Assembly (NCBI RefSeq): GCF_030362795.1
Contig: NZ_JAUCBM010000001.1
Span: 558,001-622,000, forward strand
Reading direction: 5' to 3'
DNA: 64,000 nucleotides
Source of the DNA: Pseudochrobactrum kiredjianiae
GTDB lineage: Bacteria; Pseudomonadota; Alphaproteobacteria; Rhizobiales; Rhizobiaceae
Part shown: positions 43,844 to 52,474 of the stretch, piece after piece
Layout: the number at the start of each line of letters is the position of its first letter
Position numbering within the stretch: the stretch's first letter is position 1
Translations under genes and position numbers: made by a program
The notes under the pieces: generated by a model
The model's database searches: none
The model's input: only the letters and a program-made list of their open reading frames with translations
What the model was told of the DNA's origin: nothing

Positions 43844-44815
43844 GTGCCGTTTCTCCTCCGCCGTCTTGCCAGTATCCTTCCGGTTCTGGGTATTGTTCTG
43901 GTGGGTAGCTTTCTTATTCTGGAAGCTGCCCCCGGCGATGCCGTGGATGCTTATGTGGCGCAGATGGGCGGGGCGGATGCGCAGCACCTTGAAGCTTTGC
44001 GCCAGTCATGGGGATTAGATCAGGGGCCGTTGCAGCGGTTTTTTGCCTATGTCACGGCGCTGTTCTCCGGCGATTTTGGCTGGTCTTCGGCTTTTCAGCG
44101 TCCGGTGCTGGATGTCATTCTGGAGCGGCTTCCGGCAACCTTACTGTTGATGGGCGTATCGACGTTTTTGGCATTTTTTGCCGGTTCTCTGCTCGGTATC
44201 GTGGCCGGTGCCAAACCGCATTCCAAGCGAGACCGGTTGTTGTCACTGACTTCACTGGCACTTTATGCAGTCCCGGGTTTCTGGCTGGGCTTGGTACTGA
44301 TAGTGATCTTCGGCGTAACATTGCGCTGGTTGCCAATCGGCGGGCTGGAAACCATTGCATCGGGTAAAACAGGACTGGCCAGAGCGGCGGATATCAGCCG
44401 ACATCTGATCCTGCCGGTTGCGGCACTTTCCAGCGTCTATCTCACGCTTTACCTGCGCTTGATGCGGGATCGTATGGCCGATCTGCATCAGGAAATGTTT
44501 GTGCAGGCGCTTAAAGCACGCGGAATTTCTTCGCGCCGGATCATCTGGCGGCATATCGCCCGTAATGCTGTGTTGCCGGTGGTGACAATGTTAGGTCTGC
44601 AGGCCGGTGTGATGCTCGGCGGCAGTGTGGTGATTGAGAGTGTCTTTGCCATTCCGGGCTTTGGTCGGCTGGCAGCAGAAGCCGTTGCCAAACGCGATAC
44701 GGCCTTGCTGCTTGGTGTCGTTCTGTTCGGTGCTTTCGCGGTGATCATTGCCAATCTGCTGGTTGATCTGGCCTATGCACGGCTTGATCCGCGGGTGCGG
44801 AGCCAGCGCCAATGA
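43844..44815 (+). CDS. Peptide/nickel-type ABC importer, permease 1 (DppB-like)
   Basis: A 323-residue BPD_transp_1 permease with six membrane helices. The N-terminal segment (FLLRRLASILPVLGIVLVGSFLILEAAPGDAVDAYVAQMGG) and the cytoplasmic coupling loop (FVQALKARGISSRRIIWRHIARNAVLPVVTMLG) are those of DppB/OppB. It begins with GTG. Its TGA overlaps the ATG of permease 2, so the two subunits are made in step. Confidence 0.93.
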   Translation: MPFLLRRLASILPVLGIVLVGSFLILEAAPGDAVDAYVAQMGGADAQHLEALRQSWGLDQGPLQRFFAYVTALFSGDFGWSSAFQRPVLDVILERLPATLLLMGVSTFLAFFAGSLLGIVAGAKPHSKRDRLLSLTSLALYAVPGFWLGLVLIVIFGVTLRWLPIGGLETIASGKTGLARAADISRHLILPVAALSSVYLTLYLRLMRDRMADLHQEMFVQALKARGISSRRIIWRHIARNAVLPVVTMLGLQAGVMLGGSVVIESVFAIPGFGRLAAEAVAKRDTALLLGVVLFGAFAVIIANLLVDLAYARLDPRVRSQRQ

Positions 44816-45642
44816 AGTTTTTTCAGACTTTGGACAGGCAGAGTAAGGCCGGTATTGGTCTTCTGATACTTCTAGGACTAATGGCGCTGTCTGCACCATT
44901 ACTGTTTGCCGGTGATCCGCTGGCGATTGCCGGAGAACCGCTGATCCGGCCATTCACGGATTATGCCCATTGGTTGGGTACAGACCGGTTGGGACGCGAT
45001 GTGCTGGCAGGGCTGTTTCATGGCGCACGCACGACTTTGCTGGTGGCGCTGAGTTCCGCAGCAGCAGCACTGATTGCTGGTAGTCTGATCGGCACACTGG
45101 CTGGTTTTCTCGGCGGTTTTGCCGATAATGTGCTGATGCGGATCACTGAGGCGTTTCAGACTGTGCCGGGCTTTTTGCTGGCGCTGGCGATGATCAATGT
45201 GCTGGGGCCAAGCATTCCGACGCTGATTATTGCAATCAGCATTGGCAGCTGGACGCAGGCTGCGCGGGTAACGCGGGCGGAAGTGCTGTCTCTGCGCGAG
45301 CGCGATTTTGTTGCCGCTGCCCGCACGCTGGGGCAGGGGCCGTTCTCCATTGCTTTTCGGGAAATCCTGCCCAATGCTTTTGGGCCAGCGGCATCGCTGG
45401 CAGCTGTCTCTGTTGCGGCGGCAATTTTGATTGAAGCCTCACTGGCCTTCTTAGGCTTTGGCGATCCGAACAGCGTGACATGGGGCACGATGATTGCCGA
45501 GGGACGCAGCGTGCTACGCTCAGCGCCTTATCTCTCGATCATTCCGGGACTGGCATTGGTGGTAACCGTTTTGGCTGTGCATCTCACCGGACAGGCACTG
45601 ACACGCCGCCCATCATCCGCGAGGGAGCGCAGCAATGTCTGA
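44812..45642 (+). CDS. Peptide/nickel-type ABC importer, permease 2 (DppC-like)
   Basis: A 276-residue permease with an N-terminal helix followed by the HWLGTDRLGRDVLAGLFHGARTTLLVALSSA motif diagnostic for DppC/OppC. The coupling loop is EVLSLRERDFVAAARTLGQGPFSIAFREILPNAFGP. Pairs with the upstream permease. Overlaps permease 1 by four bases and the first ATPase by eight. Confidence 0.93.
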   Translation: MKFFQTLDRQSKAGIGLLILLGLMALSAPLLFAGDPLAIAGEPLIRPFTDYAHWLGTDRLGRDVLAGLFHGARTTLLVALSSAAAALIAGSLIGTLAGFLGGFADNVLMRITEAFQTVPGFLLALAMINVLGPSIPTLIIAISIGSWTQAARVTRAEVLSLRERDFVAAARTLGQGPFSIAFREILPNAFGPAASLAAVSVAAAILIEASLAFLGFGDPNSVTWGTMIAEGRSVLRSAPYLSIIPGLALVVTVLAVHLTGQALTRRPSSARERSNV

Positions 45643-46429
45643 GGTCTTTCTTGTCGTACAGGACTTGGCTGTTCGCTATGGTGCGCAGCAGGTGTTGCAC
45701 CCTGTTAGTTTTGAGCTAAAACAAGGTGAAAGACTGGCGCTGATTGGTGAAAGTGGTTCCGGTAAAACCACATTGGCCATGGCAATTGCCGGTCTCTTGC
45801 CTGCCAGTGCTAAAACTGCCGGTTCAATCCATTTTCCGGCTTTAGCGCATGAGCCGCGTGCCGGTCGTGATATTGGTGTGGTGTTTCAGGATCCTGATGG
45901 GTCACTCGATCCGATGATGCGGGTGGGCGATCAGATTGCAGAAGTGATCGTCACGCATCTTAAAACCTCTTGGACTGAAGCACGCCAAAGAGCTGTAGAA
46001 CTGATGCAGCAGGTGCAGATTGCGGATAGTCAGCAGCGTTTACGCAGCTACCCGCATGAATTCTCCGGCGGGCAAAAACAGCGTATTGCCATTGCCGCAG
46101 CTTTGGCTGCACAGCCGCAGTTACTGATCGCAGACGAGCCGACCAGTGCGCTGGATACGGTAGTACAAAATCATGTGGCGCAATTGCTGGATGGTCTGGT
46201 GCGGGCACAAGGACTGACAATGCTGTTCGTGACCCATGATATCGCGCTGGCATCACAACTGGCTGATAGAATTGCCGTGCTTTATCGCGGGGATCTGGTG
46301 GAACTTGGCACGGCTGAACAGGTAATCACCGCGCCGCAGCATGAGTATACCAAAGCTTTGCTGGCAACCCATATCGGGCTGGACTGGGAAAAGCAGCCAC
46401 GCCTGCCTGAGATTGACGGTGTGCTATGA
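45635..46429 (+). CDS. Peptide/nickel-type ABC importer, ATPase 1 (DppD-like)
   Basis: A 264-residue ATPase. Walker A is GESGSGKTT (near 41), Q-loop FQDPDGSLDPMMRVGDQI, signature FSGGQKQRIAIAAAL, Walker B LLIADEPTSALD, switch His in FVTHDIALA. The usual C-terminal oligopeptide extension is short. It is weaker than most DppD proteins in the C-terminal iron-sulfur Cys region, which is missing. The start has GAGGGAG 7 nt upstream. Confidence 0.92.
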   Translation: MSEVFLVVQDLAVRYGAQQVLHPVSFELKQGERLALIGESGSGKTTLAMAIAGLLPASAKTAGSIHFPALAHEPRAGRDIGVVFQDPDGSLDPMMRVGDQIAEVIVTHLKTSWTEARQRAVELMQQVQIADSQQRLRSYPHEFSGGQKQRIAIAAALAAQPQLLIADEPTSALDTVVQNHVAQLLDGLVRAQGLTMLFVTHDIALASQLADRIAVLYRGDLVELGTAEQVITAPQHEYTKALLATHIGLDWEKQPRLPEIDGVL

Positions 46430-47199
46430 GAGAGGTTTTGAATATTTCCGGTCTCAATAAGACCTTTGGTAAAGACCCTTCTAAAGGATTGAAAAATATC
46501 CATCTCACAGTTCATGCCGGTGAGACACTGGCGCTGGTCGGGCGTTCCGGCTCCGGCAAAAGCACACTGGCGCGGCTGATCATGCGGCTGAACGAGCCGG
46601 ATAGTGGCAGGATCATTCTCAACGGCACCGATATTACCGCTCTTCAGGGCAATGCGCTGCGGGAGAAGCGTACTGCATTCCAGATGGTGTTTCAGGACCC
46701 TCTGGCGGCTTTCAACCCGCGCCATACGCTGCGTCAGATATTACATGTGCCGCTGGCTTTGCACGGTAGTCAGCAGCATACGAACCAGCAAATTGCTGAA
46801 GTCTTGCAACGGGTTGGTCTGACAGCGGATATGGCTGACCGCTATCCGCGTGAACTCTCCGGTGGTCAGCGCCAGCGTGTTGCCATTGCCCGTGCGCTGT
46901 TGTGCAAGCCTGATCTGATTGTGCTGGATGAACCGGTATCGGCTTTGGACGTATCTGTGCGTGCGAAAATCCTTAATCTGCTGGCTGATTTACAGCGCGA
47001 AAATGACATTGCCTATCTGTTTATCTCGCATGACCTGGCATTGGTGCGGGCTTTTTGTGACCGGATGCTGGTGCTGCATGAGGGCGAGATCGTCGAGCAG
47101 GGTGTGCCGGATGATGTACTGCAAAACCCGCAGACAGAACCGACGCGGCAACTGGTTGATGCTGTACCAAAACTTATAACTGAATTCGGCAAATCTTAA
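46426..47199 (+). CDS. Peptide/nickel-type ABC importer, ATPase 2 (DppF-like)
   Basis: A 257-residue ATPase with Walker A GRSGSGKST (near 38), Q-loop FQDPLAAFNPRHTLRQIL, signature [15 protein letters not shown], Walker B LIVLDEPVSALD and switch His in FISHDLALVR. It completes a five-gene importer. The start overlaps ATPase 1 by four bases. The last 26 bases overlap the 3' end of the convergent lysR gene. Confidence 0.93.
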   Translation: MREVLNISGLNKTFGKDPSKGLKNIHLTVHAGETLALVGRSGSGKSTLARLIMRLNEPDSGRIILNGTDITALQGNALREKRTAFQMVFQDPLAAFNPRHTLRQILHVPLALHGSQQHTNQQIAEVLQRVGLTADMADRYPRELSGGQRQRVAIARALLCKPDLIVLDEPVSALDVSVRAKILNLLADLQRENDIAYLFISHDLALVRAFCDRMLVLHEGEIVEQGVPDDVLQNPQTEPTRQLVDAVPKLITEFGKS

Positions 47200-48073
47200 C
47201 GGCGAAATCAATGAAGTGCCGCAAAACAGGCAGAATACGCCCGCTTTTCCGGTAGAACAAATGCACCGGAACCGCTGGTAATTCATAGTCCGGTAGCAGG
47301 CGGATCAGCTCGCCGGAGCGGATCATATCCTCAAGCATATAATGATGCAGGGAAACAATGCCTGTACCTTGGCAGGCAGCCTGCCGCATGGCCGATGTAT
47401 CATTGAGGCGCAGAACTGTGCGCATTGCCACTTCCTGATGATCTCTGAATATCAGCCTGTTCGGATGGCGGCGCATCGTATGGGCAATCAGATAATGTTC
47501 GCTCAGATCATCCGGTTGTTGCGGATGACCGTGGCGCTCCAAGTAAGACGGTGCGGCACAGAGCCAATAGGCCGTCTTGCCGATGGAGCGCTGGATCAGA
47601 CCGGCAGTGCCTTGCATGGTCATGCCGAAAATCAGATCGATATTCTCCTGTTCGATATCCGGAAAGCGCTCAGCCAGTTCCAGATCAAGGGTGATATGCG
47701 GAAAGCGGCTGGTAAATTCGTGTAAATGCGGCAGCAGGAATTGTGTGGCCAGCGGACGTGCAGCGACAACGCGCAAAGTACCGGATGGCTCGCCACGCAT
47801 TTCCGAAAGATAACGGCTTTCCCGTTCGCTTAGGAGGCGCAATGTCTCGGCCGCATAATCTTTGAAAATCCGGCCTGCCGGTGTCAGCTGCATACGCCGT
47901 GTGGTGCGTTCAATCAGTCCCAGTTCCAACTGGTTTTCCAGCATTGTCAGTTGTTTGCTGACTGCAGGAGCGGAAATGCCGAGCTTTTTGGCGGCAGCAG
48001 CAATGCTGCCAGCCTCGGCAATATCCAGAAAAATTTGCATCTGCTGCGGTGAAACGCGAAAATTCGGTGACAT
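47174..48073 (-). CDS. LysR-family transcriptional regulator
   Basis: A 299-residue protein. The N-terminal winged helix is at 8-66 (PQQMQIFLDIAEAGSIAAAAKKLGISAPAVSKQLTMLENQLELGLIERTTRRMQLTPAG), the LysR substrate domain is at 92-295. Its 3' end overlaps the ABC ATPase gene on the other strand by 26 bases. Its promoter faces the MFS gene, with a LysR-type palindrome at 48081-48093, so the MFS pump is the most likely target. A role at the importer operon is possible. Confidence 0.92.
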   Translation of the reverse strand: MSPNFRVSPQQMQIFLDIAEAGSIAAAAKKLGISAPAVSKQLTMLENQLELGLIERTTRRMQLTPAGRIFKDYAAETLRLLSERESRYLSEMRGEPSGTLRVVAARPLATQFLLPHLHEFTSRFPHITLDLELAERFPDIEQENIDLIFGMTMQGTAGLIQRSIGKTAYWLCAAPSYLERHGHPQQPDDLSEHYLIAHTMRRHPNRLIFRDHQEVAMRTVLRLNDTSAMRQAACQGTGIVSLHHYMLEDMIRSGELIRLLPDYELPAVPVHLFYRKSGRILPVLRHFIDFAVKICRIQL

Positions 48074-48080
48074 CTATTCG

Positions 48081-48093
48081 TAACTTTTAGTTA
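48081..48093. promoter_or_regulatory. LysR-type palindrome between lysR and the MFS gene
   Basis: TAACTTTTAGTTA is a symmetric site with T and A at the ends spaced 11 apart (T-N11-A), as in LysR boxes. It lies 8 bases from the lysR start and 88 before the MFS start. A weaker half (GTAATTTTAAC) follows at about 48100. Confidence 0.45.
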
Positions 48094-48180
48094 TGAAATC
48101 GTAATTTTAACAGGGCTTATGTTACTTATTAGATTGTTTTAAGGACTGGCGCAAATTCTGAATAAAGAAAGGAATGCGCC

Positions 48181-49401
48181 ATGACCACATTGGCTGCGCA
48201 AACGAAGACATTCCGTAAAACACCGGCTTTGCTGCTTCTGGCGCTGCTGGTTACACTGCCGCAAATCGGCGAAACAATTTATACGCCTTCTCTGACTGGT
48301 ATGGCGCGGGGGCTGAATATTTCCGCATCGGCGGCGCAAACAACACTGAGCATCTTTTTTGCCGGTTTCGCGCTTGGCGTTTTATGCTGGGGGCAGGTGT
48401 CCGATCATATCGGGCGGCGTAAAACCATGATCATCACACTGGCACTTTATCTGCTGGGTTGCCTGATCTGTCTTTCTGCATCCTCGTTGTGGGTGCTCAA
48501 TAGCGGACGTTTCATTCAGGCTTTCGGTGCGGCCAGCTGTTCGGTGGTGATTCAGTCTGTCTGTCGTGAGGCATTCAGCGGTGAGCGTCGCGTGGTTGTT
48601 TTTACAACAATCGGTATGCTCATTCCTGTTTCCGCGGCAGCAGGGCCGTTTATCGGCGGTCTGAGTGTCACGCTCGGTGACTGGCGTACCGCTTTCATGG
48701 TACTGCTGGTGCTTGGTGCTGTCTCTCTGGTGCTGGTCTGTGTTGCTTTTCCGGAAACGCTGGTGAAGCAGAACCATAAATCATCCCTGATGCAGATTTT
48801 GGCGCGGATGCTGCGCGATCCGCAGGTGATCGGCACAGGCCTGCTGATCGGCATTGGTAACGGGATTATTTTCAGCTTCTATGCGGAGGCACCGTTTCTG
48901 CTAATCAATATGCAGGGCTTGTCGCCTGTTACCTATGGCACGCTTTGTATGCTGGTCGTGTCCGGCAGTATTTGGGGTGGCATGGCGATGCGCCGTTTGA
49001 ATACGGCAGGCTATACAAGTCAGACGGTGATGATTGCAGGTATTCTGCTGTTGGCTTGTGCTGCGGCCGGTTTGCTGGTCGTGAGCCTGCTGACAACAGG
49101 ACAGCTTTATCTTGTGTTGTTTACCGGTTTTTCCGTGCTGCTGTTTGCCGGTTTTACTTTGCTGACAACCGCCTGTCTGCATGGCGCCTTGCAACATTAT
49201 CATGATGCTTTGGGCACGGCTGGTGCTTTGCTCGGCCTGTTCTACTATGCGGTGATCACAGCGCTTACAGAGGGCATGGCACTGCTGCACAGTGGTTCTG
49301 CTCTGGTTTTCCCGAGCTATGCGCTGGGGCTGAGTGCGGCGGCAGCGCTGATATTCTTTGCCTTTATTTACAAGGCAAAGGCCGCTGCTGTTAAAGCCTA
49401 A
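48181..49401 (+). CDS. MFS drug-resistance transporter, Bcr/CflA type
   Basis: A 406-residue major facilitator with twelve membrane helices. Motif A between helices 2 and 3 is GQVSDHIGRRKTMI, the helix-5 motif is PVSAAAGPFIGGLSVTLGDWRTAF, which places it in the DHA1 Bcr/CflA group. It probably exports a drug or a metabolite by proton exchange. It is divergent from lysR. The stop overlaps the phnF 3' end by four bases in convergent orientation. Confidence 0.92.
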   Translation: MTTLAAQTKTFRKTPALLLLALLVTLPQIGETIYTPSLTGMARGLNISASAAQTTLSIFFAGFALGVLCWGQVSDHIGRRKTMIITLALYLLGCLICLSASSLWVLNSGRFIQAFGAASCSVVIQSVCREAFSGERRVVVFTTIGMLIPVSAAAGPFIGGLSVTLGDWRTAFMVLLVLGAVSLVLVCVAFPETLVKQNHKSSLMQILARMLRDPQVIGTGLLIGIGNGIIFSFYAEAPFLLINMQGLSPVTYGTLCMLVVSGSIWGGMAMRRLNTAGYTSQTVMIAGILLLACAAAGLLVVSLLTTGQLYLVLFTGFSVLLFAGFTLLTTACLHGALQHYHDALGTAGALLGLFYYAVITALTEGMALLHSGSALVFPSYALGLSAAAALIFFAFIYKAKAAAVKA

Positions 49402-50156
49402 TCATCATTCAGCGACATGCTCTCAATAGAGAATTCCATGCGGTCAGCAGGAAAGCGTGTCGCTGAATATTCCACCGGCACGCCATTCGTATCGACATTG
49501 AGGGATTGAGCTGTGAGTACAATCGCACCCGGTGTGAGCTTTAGGTGGAGCAGATCTTGTCCATTGGCATGCTGGGCGGAAATCAAGGTGGATTTGCGGA
49601 AATAATCGGCAATGCCCGATTGTTTCAGCGCCTGTGTAACCGAACCGCTGGCCTTGTAAAATTCATCAAATTGCGGAAAGCGCTGTTGATCAAACCAGCT
49701 GTCAGACATGGAAACCGGCTGGCCATCGGCAATGGATAATGTTTCAAAATGATGCACCTGTGCAGTCTCATCATTGAGTTGCAAGGCATGGGCAACCTCA
49801 GCGGATGGTTTGTCGATGCTGTGGGCAAGAATAACCCGCTCCTGCTGTGTAATCTGTTCGGCGAGACTGGTCGACATACGCGTGCGTTTGCTGATGGGGT
49901 AAGTCAGCCGCTTGGCATTGGCGATAAAAGTGCCACGCCCTTGCTCCGCCCGTAACACGCCTTCCTGTGTCAGCGCAGCAATAGCACTACGCACCGTATG
50001 GCGGTTGACACCAAAGCGGGCAGCCAGTGTCATTTCCGGCGGCAGCTTTTCGCCGCGTTTGAAATGACCGTGTTTAATTTCCCTGCGAATTTCATCTGCA
50101 ATCTGCCGCCAGACAGCCACGCCGCTGTTGCGGGCGATTTTTGTTGTTTCTGCCAT
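49398..50156 (-). CDS. phnF: PhnF, GntR/HutC-family regulator of phosphonate genes
   Basis: A 252-residue protein. The N-terminal winged helix is at 12-80 (GVAVWRQIADEIRREIKHGHFKRGEKLPPEMTLAARFGVNRHTVRSAIAALTQEGVLRAEQGRGTFIA), and the UTRA effector domain is at 98-245. Divergent from phnG, which starts 111 bases away. A row of TGTCTA/TAGACA half-sites in this gap fits its operator. In other bacteria PhnF represses phosphonate or phosphate uptake genes. Confidence 0.93.
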   Translation of the reverse strand: MAETTKIARNSGVAVWRQIADEIRREIKHGHFKRGEKLPPEMTLAARFGVNRHTVRSAIAALTQEGVLRAEQGRGTFIANAKRLTYPISKRTRMSTSLAEQITQQERVILAHSIDKPSAEVAHALQLNDETAQVHHFETLSIADGQPVSMSDSWFDQQRFPQFDEFYKASGSVTQALKQSGIADYFRKSTLISAQHANGQDLLHLKLTPGAIVLTAQSLNVDTNGVPVEYSATRFPADRMEFSIESMSLNDD

Positions 50157-50179
50157 TTATTTTGTCGCAGCCCCGCTGA

Positions 50180-50197
50180 TTGTCATGCGCTTGTCAC
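50180..50197. promoter_or_regulatory. PHO box upstream of phnG
   Basis: TTGTCAT (50180-50186), GCGC and TTGTCAC (50191-50197) match the CTGTCAT-N4-CTGTCAC PHO box in all but the first position of each repeat. It is placed 70 bases before phnG, where PhoB would activate transcription under phosphate starvation. Confidence 0.7.
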
Positions 50198-50209
50198 CAA
50201 GAGCGTTTA

Positions 50210-50248
50210 AGACAATAATTAATGTCTAGTTGTATAGATGAATAGACA
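50210..50248. promoter_or_regulatory. Candidate PhnF operators, three half-sites
   Basis: AGACA (50210-50214), TGTCTA (50223-50228) and TAGACA (50243-50248) make two overlapping inverted repeats that share the middle half-site. They lie between the PHO box and phnG, where a GntR/HutC repressor would block the promoter. Confidence 0.55.
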
Positions 50249-50267
50249 ATTTAGAGCGGTGTGTCAA

Positions 50268-50756
50268 ATGAAGAATGAAACCGAAAATCTACCCGATAAT
50301 TTGCAGGGTGAGCGACGCAAGGTTGCAGCACTACTGGCAAAGGCGGAGTTGCAGGAGCTGGCTTCCTTCTGGAGCAATCAATCAGAGCAGCCGCAGGTCG
50401 ATGTGCTGCGCGGCCCTGAAACCGGACTGGTCATGGTGCGTGGCCGCATTGGTGGCGGCGGTGCACCTTTTAATCTGGGTGAGACAACCGTGACTCGCGC
50501 GACGGTGCGCGTGGCATCAGGTGCTTCTTCGGAAGGTTCTGTTGGTCATTCCTATGCGCTTGGTCGCGATCATGAAAAAGCGCGTCTGGCAGCTATTGCC
50601 GATGCTTTATGGCAGGCGCCGCAAAGCCGTGCGGCTGTTGAGCGCGATCTGTTGCAGAAAATTGCACAGCGTCTTGATGCACGTGCCACGCAGCGCCGCC
50701 GTGAAGCGGCAGCAACGAAAGTGGACTTCTTCACCATGGTTCGGGGAGACGACTAA
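50268..50756 (+). CDS. phnG: Carbon-phosphorus lyase subunit PhnG
   Basis: A 162-residue subunit of the C-P lyase core complex PhnGHIJ. Conserved stretch RGPETGLVMVRGRIGGGGAPFNLGETTVTRATVRVASG and the GHSYALGRDHEKARLAAIADAL segment identify it. Together with PhnHI and L it couples a phosphonate to ATP to form ribose-1-phosphonate-5-triphosphate. The start after GAGCGG is preferred over an ATG 30 bases upstream, which lies in the operator. The last base is shared with the phnH start. Confidence 0.93.
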   Translation: MKNETENLPDNLQGERRKVAALLAKAELQELASFWSNQSEQPQVDVLRGPETGLVMVRGRIGGGGAPFNLGETTVTRATVRVASGASSEGSVGHSYALGRDHEKARLAAIADALWQAPQSRAAVERDLLQKIAQRLDARATQRRREAAATKVDFFTMVRGDD

Positions 50757-51367
50757 TGGCTTTTGATAATCAGGCTTTTGAAGGCGGTTTTGCTGATGCC
50801 GTTTATGATGCGCAAACCTGTTTTCGCGCATTGATGGATGCTTTGGCTAATCCGGGCATAATCCAATCGCTGACAGCCGAAACGCAGCCGCCATTGCCGC
50901 TGACACCGGAGCTCGGTGCCATTGCACAGGCATTGTTTGATCACGATACCAAGGTCTGGCTCGACAGTCGTTTAGCCGCAAGCAGCGCGGTGCGTGAATG
51001 GCTCTCGTTCCAGACCGGTCTGGAACTGGTGTCTGAGATTGGTGAGGCACAATTCGCGCTGGTCAGCGATATTGCTCAGATGCCGCCGCTGGATGTTTTT
51101 GCCAAAGGCACATCGGAGTATCCGGATCGCTCAGCCACCATTATCATGGCGTTGGACGGCTTTACGGGCACGCAGACTCTGCAGCTTCAGGGGCCTGGTA
51201 TCGAGCATGTCCGTGATTTCGCGCCAAGCATTTTGCCGGTGCGTTTCAGTGAGCAATGGGCAGCCAATGCAGCCTTGTTCCCGCGTGGTGTGGATCTGGT
51301 TTTTGCAGCATCCAAAGCCGTTGCCGCACTGCCGCGCAGTACCAAACTTATCAAAAACGGAAATTGA
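50756..51367 (+). CDS. phnH: Carbon-phosphorus lyase subunit PhnH
   Basis: A 203-residue subunit. FRALMDALANPGIIQSL near residue 25-40 and the tail LFPRGVDLVFAASKAVAALPRSTKL are PhnH landmarks. It is required for C-P lyase activity and forms the core complex with PhnG, PhnI and PhnJ. It overlaps phnG by one base (TAATG), which couples their translation. Confidence 0.93.
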   Translation: MAFDNQAFEGGFADAVYDAQTCFRALMDALANPGIIQSLTAETQPPLPLTPELGAIAQALFDHDTKVWLDSRLAASSAVREWLSFQTGLELVSEIGEAQFALVSDIAQMPPLDVFAKGTSEYPDRSATIIMALDGFTGTQTLQLQGPGIEHVRDFAPSILPVRFSEQWAANAALFPRGVDLVFAASKAVAALPRSTKLIKNGN

Positions 51368-51370
51368 ACC

Positions 51371-52474
51371 ATGTATGTTGCAGTTAAAGGCGGTGAAGCC
51401 GCTATTCAGAATGCACATCAGTTGCTGGGTGATCGCCGCCGTGGTGACCGTTCAGTACCGGCCTTGCAGCTGGAGCAGATCGTGGAGCAGCTGGGTCTGG
51501 CCGTTGATCGTGCTATGGCGGAGGGTGCGCTTTATGATCGTGAGCTGGCAGCACTGGCAATCCGTCAATCGCGCGGTGATTTGATTGAGGCGATTTTTCT
51601 GGTGCGTGCCTATCGCACAACCTTGCCGCGCTTCGGCTATTCCGAGCCGCTGGACACAGCGCAGATGCTGGCGGAACGCCGCATTTCCGCAACCTTTAAA
51701 GACCTGCCGGGTGGTCAGCTTTTAGGCGCAACTTTCGATTACACCCATCGTCTGCTTGATCCGGAAATGGCCGGAGATCATCCCGTGGCGCAAGGTGTGC
51801 AGCGTGATGATGAGACCGTCGGTGAGCACATGCCGCGTGTGACCGATATTCTCGGTGCCAATGGCATGATCGAGCCGGATGGCGAGATGCCGGAAGGCCA
51901 TGTTCCGGGTGATCTGACCCGCGAACCTTGGACATTCCCGATGGAGCGCGATCTGCGTTTGCAGGCCTTGGCACGTGGCGATGAGGGTTTTCTGCTGGCG
52001 CTGGGTTACTCCACGCAGCGCGGTTATGGCCGTACGCATCCTTTCGTGGGCGAAATCCGTATTGGTGAAGTTGAAGTTGAACTGGATGTGCCGGAGCTTG
52101 GCGGTCTGGTATCGCTAGGCAGCATACAGGTGACTGAGTGCCAGATGGTCAATCAGTTTGCCGGTTCGGCAACTCGCCCGCCACAATTCACCCGTGGCTA
52201 TGGTCTGGTTTTTGGTCAGAGCGAACGTAAGGCGATGTCAATGTCGCTCTGTGACCGTGCGCTGCGCACCGCAGAATTTGAAGAAGATATTACCGCACCG
52301 GCACAGGATGAGGAATTTGTGATTTCCCACTCCGACAATGTGCAGTCGACCGGTTTTGTCGAGCATCTCAAACTGCCGCATTATGTGGATTTTCAGGCTG
52401 AGCTTGACCTTATCCGCCGTATGCGTGCCGAATATGCCAGCCACAATGATGCACAGAAGGAAGCCGCAGAATGA
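51371..52474 (+). CDS. phnI: Carbon-phosphorus lyase subunit PhnI
   Basis: A 367-residue subunit. MYVAVKGGEAAIQNAHQLL at the start, LGATFDYTHRLLDPEM, RVTDILGANGMIE and GYSTQRGYGRTHPFVGEIRIGEVEVE are typical. PhnI is the nucleosidase part that, with PhnGHL, swaps adenine for the phosphonate. It overlaps phnJ by four bases. Confidence 0.95.
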   Translation: MYVAVKGGEAAIQNAHQLLGDRRRGDRSVPALQLEQIVEQLGLAVDRAMAEGALYDRELAALAIRQSRGDLIEAIFLVRAYRTTLPRFGYSEPLDTAQMLAERRISATFKDLPGGQLLGATFDYTHRLLDPEMAGDHPVAQGVQRDDETVGEHMPRVTDILGANGMIEPDGEMPEGHVPGDLTREPWTFPMERDLRLQALARGDEGFLLALGYSTQRGYGRTHPFVGEIRIGEVEVELDVPELGGLVSLGSIQVTECQMVNQFAGSATRPPQFTRGYGLVFGQSERKAMSMSLCDRALRTAEFEEDITAPAQDEEFVISHSDNVQSTGFVEHLKLPHYVDFQAELDLIRRMRAEYASHNDAQKEAAE

